From Nitrospira sp. (lineage in GTDB: Bacteria > Nitrospirota > Nitrospiria > Nitrospirales > Nitrospiraceae): a stretch of DNA of 64,000 nucleotides. The position numbers and the translations under genes were made by a program. The stretch is taken from NCBI GenBank assembly GCA_024998595.1, contig JACOEK010000004.1, positions 186,001 to 250,000 of the forward strand, written 5' to 3'. The notes beneath the pieces were generated by a model. It ran no database searches. It worked only from the letters and a program-made list of their open reading frames with translations, and was not told the DNA's origin. Of this stretch, positions 59,262 through 64,000 are shown in pieces. Numbering within the stretch: the first letter of the stretch is position 1; every line of letters begins with the position of its first letter.

Positions 59262-61008
59262 TCCGTTGATCGAGCGCATCGTCTACAAGAAGCCCACGCA
59301 GGTCGGCGGGACCGAAGTCATCAACAACATCATCGGGTATTACATCGATCAGGAACCCTGCCGGATCATGTACGCCCAGCAGACCTTGGAAACAGCCGAG
59401 GACTATTCCAAAGACATTCTGCAGCCGATGATCCGCGACACGCCGGCGCTGCGCGGCAAGGTCTGGGAAAGCCGCTCGCGTGATGCGAATAGCACCATCC
59501 TCCGCAAACGGTTTGCCGGTGGGAATCTCAAGCTGGTGGGCGCGAACAGTCCGCGCGGGTTCCGTATGACGCCGCAGCGGGTCGTCATCGGGGATGACGT
59601 CGACGGATTCGAAGCGAACGCCGGCGACGAAGGCAGCCCGATCTCCCTCATGATCCGCCGCACGTCCACCTTCCCAGATCGCAAGATCATTCTCGTCTCA
59701 TCACCGACCGTCGAAGGCACCAGCGAAATCGATAACGCCTACCAGCAATCTGATCAGCGCGTCTGGGAAGTGCCCTGTCCGGAATGCGACACCTATCAGG
59801 ATCTCGTCTGGGCGCAGCTCAAATGGCCCTCACCGTACCACGAAGGGCGCTGGTATTCGGAGCATCACTGCCCGGACCAGGCCCGCTATATCTGCCGGTT
59901 CTGCGAGTATCCCATCGAGCACCGCTTCAAGCGATCGATGAACCTGAAAGGCCTGTGGACACCGCGGGCGCGCTTTACTGGCACGGCGGGCTTCTGGCAC
60001 AACGCGCTCTGCTCAGCTTTTGAGAACTGGCAGGAGATCATCACGCAGTTTTTGCACGAGAAGGATGATCCCGCGCAGTTCCGCGTGTTCACCAACACCA
60101 AGCTCGCCGAGACCTGGAAGGTCAAGCTCGGCACGCAGCTCGAGCATGAGCATCTCTACAATCGCCGAGAGGTCTATACAAGCCCGGCGCCAGATGGTGT
60201 CGTGGTGCTCACGGCCGCCGTCGACGTGCAGGAAAGCCCGGAGCGGTTGGAGATCGAGGTGAAAGGGTGGGGACTCGGCGAAGAGAATTGGGGTATCGAG
60301 CACAAAATCTTCCACGGGCACATCGACCAGCCCACATTCAATCCGGATCTTCCTGATCCATCTGGCAAGCCCAACGCCTGGCGGCTGTTGGATGAGTATT
60401 TGAAACAGCAGTGGATGCTCCCGAACGGCGTCCGGCTGCCGATCGCCTGCACGTTCATCGACTCCAGCCACCGGACCAATGAAGTCTATAAGTTCGTCAA
60501 GCCCCGGCAGATCAGAAATATCTATGCCATTAAGGGATCGAGTGAACGCGGCGCGCCGCTCGTGAACAATCCCACCACGAAACAGCATGGCGTCCTGCTC
60601 ATTATGCTCGGCACCGATACCGCGAAAAGTACGATCTATGATCGCCTGAAAAAGACGGAGCGCGGCGCCGGCTACTATCACTGGCCGATGACGTATGAGG
60701 AAGAATATTTCAAGCAGGTCGTGTCTGAGCGCCTCACTGAAAAAAAGAAGATGGGCGTTCGGTATCACACGTGGGAATTGCCAGACGGGAAGCGCAACGA
60801 AGGCCTCGACCTCAACGTGTACGCCTATGCCGCGCTGACATGGATGATCACTCGGCAGGGGGCAAATCTCGAACGCCTGCGCGATCAGCTCACCGCGTCG
60901 CCCATGCCGCCACCGGTGCGTGACGATCGAGCAGGCGGGTGGGTCAATCGTACCGGGCCAGATCGTGGTACCCAGCCACGCCGAGGCGGATGGGTCAACA
61001 GACGGTGA
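59053..61008 (+). CDS. Phage terminase large subunit (GpA family)
   Basis: This 651-residue protein matches PF05876. A Walker-A-like KKPTQVGGTE (residues 79-88) and Walker B VVIGDD (177-182) form the packaging ATPase. The nuclease part contains AVDVQ and IDSSHRTNEVYKF. A Cys cluster (PCPECDTY and YICRFCEY, about 243-290) suggests a bound zinc, as in lambda-type terminases. It cuts concatemeric DNA and drives it into the procapsid. The last residues (GGWVNRT, GGWVNRR) form a small repeat. Confidence 0.93.
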   Translation: MTLSLILETPAERVTTLIQSIIRQMHPPPKLTISQWAEQKRFLSRDGGASVKWRNDTAPYLRAIMDAACDPLIERIVYKKPTQVGGTEVINNIIGYYIDQEPCRIMYAQQTLETAEDYSKDILQPMIRDTPALRGKVWESRSRDANSTILRKRFAGGNLKLVGANSPRGFRMTPQRVVIGDDVDGFEANAGDEGSPISLMIRRTSTFPDRKIILVSSPTVEGTSEIDNAYQQSDQRVWEVPCPECDTYQDLVWAQLKWPSPYHEGRWYSEHHCPDQARYICRFCEYPIEHRFKRSMNLKGLWTPRARFTGTAGFWHNALCSAFENWQEIITQFLHEKDDPAQFRVFTNTKLAETWKVKLGTQLEHEHLYNRREVYTSPAPDGVVVLTAAVDVQESPERLEIEVKGWGLGEENWGIEHKIFHGHIDQPTFNPDLPDPSGKPNAWRLLDEYLKQQWMLPNGVRLPIACTFIDSSHRTNEVYKFVKPRQIRNIYAIKGSSERGAPLVNNPTTKQHGVLLIMLGTDTAKSTIYDRLKKTERGAGYYHWPMTYEEEYFKQVVSERLTEKKKMGVRYHTWELPDGKRNEGLDLNVYAYAALTWMITRQGANLERLRDQLTASPMPPPVRDDRAGGWVNRTGPDRGTQPRRGGWVNRR

Positions 61009-61316
61009 CATGGAACGAACGTCGCAAAGGCTGGGTCAAGCGTTCAGGCCTGCCGTCCGCACCAGCTGGACCGCCACAGGTCGCAGAGCCACAGCCCGCG
61101 CCAGCAGTGCCGTCAGTCATCATCATTCCGCCGTTTCCGGCGTTCAGTCCGGCCTCGATCGCGGAACTCCTGAAGGTCTATCGATCCACGGTGCAGTATT
61201 GGATGACGGCGGGAAAGCTCGAGTGCTTCAGGGACAACATCGGCGAGCCCTATGTCATGCGGGCTGAGCTCATTCGATTCGTGCGAGAGTATTTGAAAAA
61301 GGGTGTGCAGGGCTAA
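60990..61316 (+). CDS. Small helix-turn-helix phage protein
   Basis: The 108-residue frame begins at ATG 60990, with GAGG shortly upstream and a 19-base overlap with the terminase stop. A proline/alanine-rich N-terminal part leads to FSPASIAELLKVYRSTVQYWMTAGKLECF, an excisionase/MerR-like helix-turn-helix, then a basic helix (IRFVREYLKKG). It may bind DNA, perhaps in packaging or regulation. I do not recognise a specific family. Confidence 0.6.
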   Translation: MGQQTVTWNERRKGWVKRSGLPSAPAGPPQVAEPQPAPAVPSVIIIPPFPAFSPASIAELLKVYRSTVQYWMTAGKLECFRDNIGEPYVMRAELIRFVREYLKKGVQG

Positions 61317-61806
61317 TGGAGATGCCCTTGGCATAAAATTCCAGGAGACGAGCTAAAATCGGGAAGGTCGTATAAGTGTTTAGTTGACTCTTTATCTAAA
61401 CGGGCCTAAAATGCGCGACCTCAACAAGGGCTCTATCTCCTTGAAATTCCCGCATTTTTAGACATTCCGCCTCTTGACCTCTTCTTGAAATCTCTGTATA
61501 CGTATTATTGCCCTTTTGCACAAAAAGGGAACGGCCCTGTTGTTCATCTTGCAGGATGAATACAGAGCCGTCCAAGAAAGGAGGCACCCGCTGTGAGAAG
61601 AAATTAGCGCCCCTAGAAAGGGCAAAACCGGCACGAAAGTCCGGCAACCTTGGCGGCAGGGCGATTTAGCTTGCAGGCGGTTGCCCTGCTGCCTTGAAAC
61701 GACCGCAGTATATTTGGTCGTTTCATAACTTTTCAAGTGGGTTCAATGCGAGGGTTGACAATCAGGTCGTCCCTCATATGAACCAAAACTACCAGAAGGA
61801 ATGACT
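61317..61806. other. 490-base intergenic region rich in hairpins
   Basis: No convincing gene lies here. Between 61511 and 61724 there are at least five stems: CCCTTTT/AAAAGGG (61511-61529), GCCC/GGGC (61609-61623), a GAAA-capped CCGG-AC/GT-CCGG (61628-61644), GGC-GCAGGGC/GCCCTGC-GCC (61652-61693) and GAAACGACC/GGTCGTTTC (61696-61724). This may be a structured RNA or a packaging site. The first small gene downstream starts at 61807. Confidence 0.55.
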
Positions 61807-61950
61807 ATGGCCAATAAAGAATCGAAAACCACTCCGCGCGGCCGGGATTCAGGGTCCGGCCAGTTTACGACCGTAAAGTATGCCAAGGATCACCCGAGGA
61901 CGACACAGGTCGAGCGGGTTCCAAAGGCTGGATACGGCGACAGTAAGTAG
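61807..61950 (+). CDS. Conserved-looking 47-residue protein
   Basis: The ATG at 61807 has AAGGA upstream. The short basic protein contains GSGQFTTVKYAKDHPRTTQVERV, resembling a widespread family of very small proteins with an FT/V-x2-YA-x2-HP/NP-x-TT-x3-E pattern; no function is known to me. The ribosome site and pattern support a real gene despite its size. Confidence 0.6.
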   Translation: MANKESKTTPRGRDSGSGQFTTVKYAKDHPRTTQVERVPKAGYGDSK

Positions 61951-62084
61951 TGCATCAAATCCAGCGGCAAGCTGGGAAGTGGCGGGGGGCACAGGCCTCC
62001 CGCCATTTTTATTTTCAGCTACTGTACCACCGTACAGACAACATCCTAGCTCGATGTCTCCTGACGTGCTATAGACGAGCCTGC

Positions 62085-62258
62085 ATGAATTTACCTGACT
62101 GGATTGAGAAAGACATCGCCATGTTGCCGAAGAATTTCACCGGCCAGATCGTGATCGAATGTTGGGACGGCGGGGTTACTCGCCGGGACTTCATCGATCG
62201 GCGCACCGCGCCAAAAGCGACGCCCGTGGAATCAAAGCGGCATGTACTAAGCGCATGA
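62085..62258 (+). CDS. Small phage protein, unknown function
   Basis: This 57-residue frame from ATG 62085 (MNLPDWIEKDIAML...) contains LPKNFTGQIVIECWDGGVTRRDFI, a pattern often seen in short phage accessory proteins of about 50-70 residues. Its stop overlaps the next start (ATGA), which supports translation of both. The longer frame from 61950 has no ribosome site. Confidence 0.55.
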   Translation: MNLPDWIEKDIAMLPKNFTGQIVIECWDGGVTRRDFIDRRTAPKATPVESKRHVLSA

Positions 62259-62464
62259 ACGTCTACGACACCGCCATCGACGAGATGATCGGGCACCTTC
62301 AGCACCTGAAGGGTGATCATTCCATCACAGACCTGAAGTTTGAGGATCATGTGGGGCTCGACGATATTCCGTCAATGGACGGCTTCCGGCGTCGTGAAGT
62401 GAACGGCACACGGACCATCACGTTACGGATTAACGGCGGGGCCGCAGATAATGTGCGGCAGTAA
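62255..62464 (+). CDS. Small phage protein, unknown function
   Basis: This 69-residue protein is translationally coupled to the previous gene. It is acidic in the middle (DEMIGHLQHLKGDHSITDLKFEDHVGLDDI) and ends with a strand-like TRTITLRINGG. No family is recognised. It is followed by a terminator hairpin before the gpW-like gene. Confidence 0.5.
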   Translation: MNVYDTAIDEMIGHLQHLKGDHSITDLKFEDHVGLDDIPSMDGFRRREVNGTRTITLRINGGAADNVRQ

Positions 62465-62497
62465 GAAAACAGAGTAGTCGGCTCGTTCGTACCAACG

Positions 62498-62540
62498 AAG
62501 GCCACTTGAAGGGGAGCAGTCCTCTTTGGGTGGCCTTTTT
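62498..62540 (+). terminator. Intrinsic terminator before the gpW-like gene
   Basis: The arms AAGGCCAC (62498-62505) and GTGGCCTT (62530-62537) enclose a 24-base loop that can pair further (AGGGGA with TCCTCT), followed by a T run. It separates the small-gene group from the gpW-portal group, which may have its own promoter. Confidence 0.65.
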
Positions 62541-62562
62541 GTGTTACTGGGGCAGGGAACAG

Positions 62563-62784
62563 ATGGCAGAACCGACCGTCGATGACATGCTCACCAACGT
62601 GCGAACGGCGATAAATGACGCGCTGATCGCCGGAGGCGCCATCGAGGTCGAGATTAATGGCCGCCGTATCCGTCGCGACTATACCCAGCTTCTTGAAATC
62701 GAAAAGCGGCTCATCCAGCGCCAACACGCCGCCGTGCCGGCTGGATCAATGCGCAGTCTTGTCACGTTCACGAGGCCGAGCTGA
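62563..62784 (+). CDS. gpW-like head-tail joining protein
   Basis: This 73-residue protein matches lambda gpW in size and pattern: a helical start (VDDMLTNVRTAINDALIAGGA), a beta hairpin around EVEINGRRIRRDYT, and a last helix (LLEIEKRLIQRQHA). gpW closes the portal channel after packaging and joins the tail. Position directly before the portal gene agrees with lambdoid order. ATG 62563 is chosen because similarity begins there; the stop overlaps the portal start (TGATG). Confidence 0.8.
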   Translation: MAEPTVDDMLTNVRTAINDALIAGGAIEVEINGRRIRRDYTQLLEIEKRLIQRQHAAVPAGSMRSLVTFTRPS

Positions 62785-64000
62785 TGCGCGAAGTTCCTCG
62801 TCAGACGCTGACCCGCAGTGAACGGTTCGGGACCACGATCGACGGCCTGATCAGCGTGATCGCGCCGTCATGGGGGCTGCGTCGCTTGCAAGCCCGCACT
62901 GCTCGTCGTGTGCTCTTCGGGGCCTATCGCGGCGCAGAAAAAAACCGCCTGAAAAGTGACTGGACGGCGCTCGACGGCTCAGCGGATGCCGATCTGCTCG
63001 CCGACCTGCCCACGCTCAGACAGCGCTGCCGCGATTTGAACCGCAATGATGCCCACGCCAGCGCGATCACGGCCACAGTGGTAGCAAACGAGGTCGGTAC
63101 CGGACTGAAACCGCAGAGCCGGCCAGATATTGAAGCCCTCGGCGTCTCCGAAGCCGATGCCGCTCGCTTCACCCGCATGGCCGAGCGAGCGTGGCGCAAG
63201 TGGTGCAAGACGGCCGATGCGCAGAATCGGATGGATTTTTACGAGATTCAGGCACTCGTCAGGCGGCAAATCCTCGAAAACGGCGAAGTCTTCGTGTTGC
63301 CGCTGATGATCAAAGACGAGCCGGGGCGGGATTATTCGCTCGCGCTCGAAATTATCGAAGCCGATCGGGTGGAAACGCCGCCCAGTCAGCGCGGCAACAA
63401 GAACATTCGCGATGGGGTGGAGCTGGGAGACCGTGGGCAACCGATTGCCTACTGGATCCGAAAATCTCACCCGGGCGATGTGTTGCTGGGCCGTCCCGGC
63501 GTCACCGGCCCGGCTGAACACACCCGCTATCCGGCGTTTAACAGTGCCGGCCGCCGCAATGTGCTGCATCTCTACCACGTCAAACGGCCAGGACAGACCA
63601 GGGGCGAGCCGTTCTTCGCCCCAGTGCTCTCCGCGTTCAAGGATCTGGCTGATTACATGGAGGCCGAGATCGTCGCGGCCCGCGTCGCGGCCTGTTTCGC
63701 CGCCTTTATCACGAAAACGGATGCCTACGGCACGATGAATGCCAACACCAGCATCGATCCGAAGGGCAACCGCCTCGAATCGCTCGAACCGGCCATGGTG
63801 CAGTACCTGAACCCGGGAGAAGAGGTCTCGTTCGGTGATCCCAAGCGGCCATCCGGCGCGTTTGAGCCGTTTGTGCTCGCCGTGCTGCGGTCCATCGGGA
63901 GCGCGCTCGGTCTGCCGCTGGAATTGGTGCTGAAAGACTTCTCAAAGACCAATTATTCCAGCGCGCGGGCGGCGCTCCTCGAAGCCCGACGCTTTTTCCG
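62784..64000 (+). CDS. Phage portal protein, lambda family (3'-truncated)
   Basis: Starting at ATG 62784, overlapping the gpW-like stop by one base, an open frame runs to the window end (about 405 residues seen). It shows the lambda portal (PF05136) pattern: an N-terminal LRRLQARTARR...YRGAE segment, RDLNRNDAHASAI, RQILENGEVFVLPL, IEADRV, RQGN-type loops, then RGEPFFAPVL and the conserved YSSARAALLEARR stretch close to the window edge. The portal forms the dodecameric DNA channel of the procapsid. The protease/scaffold and capsid genes should follow beyond the window. Confidence 0.92.
   Translation, partial: MREVPRQTLTRSERFGTTIDGLISVIAPSWGLRRLQARTARRVLFGAYRGAEKNRLKSDWTALDGSADADLLADLPTLRQRCRDLNRNDAHASAITATVVANEVGTGLKPQSRPDIEALGVSEADAARFTRMAERAWRKWCKTADAQNRMDFYEIQALVRRQILENGEVFVLPLMIKDEPGRDYSLALEIIEADRVETPPSQRGNKNIRDGVELGDRGQPIAYWIRKSHPGDVLLGRPGVTGPAEHTRYPAFNSAGRRNVLHLYHVKRPGQTRGEPFFAPVLSAFKDLADYMEAEIVAARVAACFAAFITKTDAYGTMNANTSIDPKGNRLESLEPAMVQYLNPGEEVSFGDPKRPSGAFEPFVLAVLRSIGSALGLPLELVLKDFSKTNYSSARAALLEARRFF

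Noticed and set aside
61620-61693. GEMM-I riboswitch
   Set aside because: Only the GGCAAAACC and GAAA-capped stem resemble it; the conserved ACGCAAAGCC core and second stem pattern are missing. It is kept only as an unknown structured RNA.
61458-61736. 92-residue - strand frame in the hairpin region
   Set aside because: Its sequence follows the inverted repeats, it runs opposite to all neighbours and has no family similarity.
1-64000. CRISPR array, rRNA operon or insertion sequence
   Set aside because: I found no regularly spaced repeats, rRNA sequence or transposase frame with terminal inverted repeats.

Overview
The window is GC-rich, Gram-negative bacterial DNA. It contains TonB/ExbBD, TonB-dependent receptors and an RND pump. 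Gene style and several small proteins suggest a Nitrospira-type bacterium, but that assignment is inference. It holds a siderophore locus (about 1-57.3 kb) followed by the left end of a prophage (about 58.3-64 kb).

Region 1 (1-34.5 kb, + strand) is one nonribosomal peptide synthetase (NRPS) locus: a penicillin-acylase-family hydrolase cut by the window edge, an MbtH-like protein, a type II thioesterase, a stand-alone TauD-family hydroxylase and four NRPSs. I read the domains as C-A-T-C-A-T / C-A-T-C-A-T-E / C-A-T-C-A-T-C-TauD / degenerate C-A-T-C-A-T-TE. Adenylation pocket codes read by eye give Dab-Ser-Dab-D-Ser-Asp-Dab-Asp-X, with module 8 unassigned. Two Asp modules plus two Fe(II)/2-oxoglutarate hydroxylases, one free and one fused to an NRPS C-terminus, point to a beta-hydroxyaspartate siderophore. 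The fused hydroxylase and a condensation-like domain without the HH dyad meet at the NRPS3/NRPS4 junction, directly before an Asp-activating domain. A 1.7-kb A-T cassette for Ser is almost identical in NRPS1 and NRPS2.

Region 2 (34.6-41.2 kb, - strand) runs convergently: exbB-exbD-tonB-secreted protein-membrane fusion protein-RND pump. It would combine energy for uptake with an export pump.

Region 3 (41.6-44.5 kb) holds four accessory genes: a chloramphenicol-phosphotransferase-like kinase, a secreted nucleotide pyrophosphatase-type phosphodiesterase, a cupin and a small lipoprotein.

Region 4 (44.7-57.4 kb) is iron regulation and uptake: a Fur-family regulator, a PepSY membrane protein (possible ferrisiderophore reductase) and two cell-surface signalling systems. 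Each system has an ECF sigma factor, a FecR-type anti-sigma factor and a TonB-dependent receptor with an STN domain. The second system is co-transcribed with an AraC-type regulator and its own TonB. A promoter with a TTGACA -35 box overlapped by a Fur-box-like palindrome lies upstream of it, and the leader contains a terminator-like hairpin.

Region 5 (57.5-64 kb) starts with AT-richer unassigned DNA and the 3' end of a tRNA (leucine type) on the - strand, a likely attachment site. Phage packaging genes follow: terminase small and large subunits, small proteins, a gpW-like head-tail joining protein and a lambda-type portal cut by the right edge. An intergenic stretch with several stable hairpins lies among them. 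I see no integrase, phosphopantetheinyl transferase, Dab-forming enzyme, rRNA or CRISPR array.
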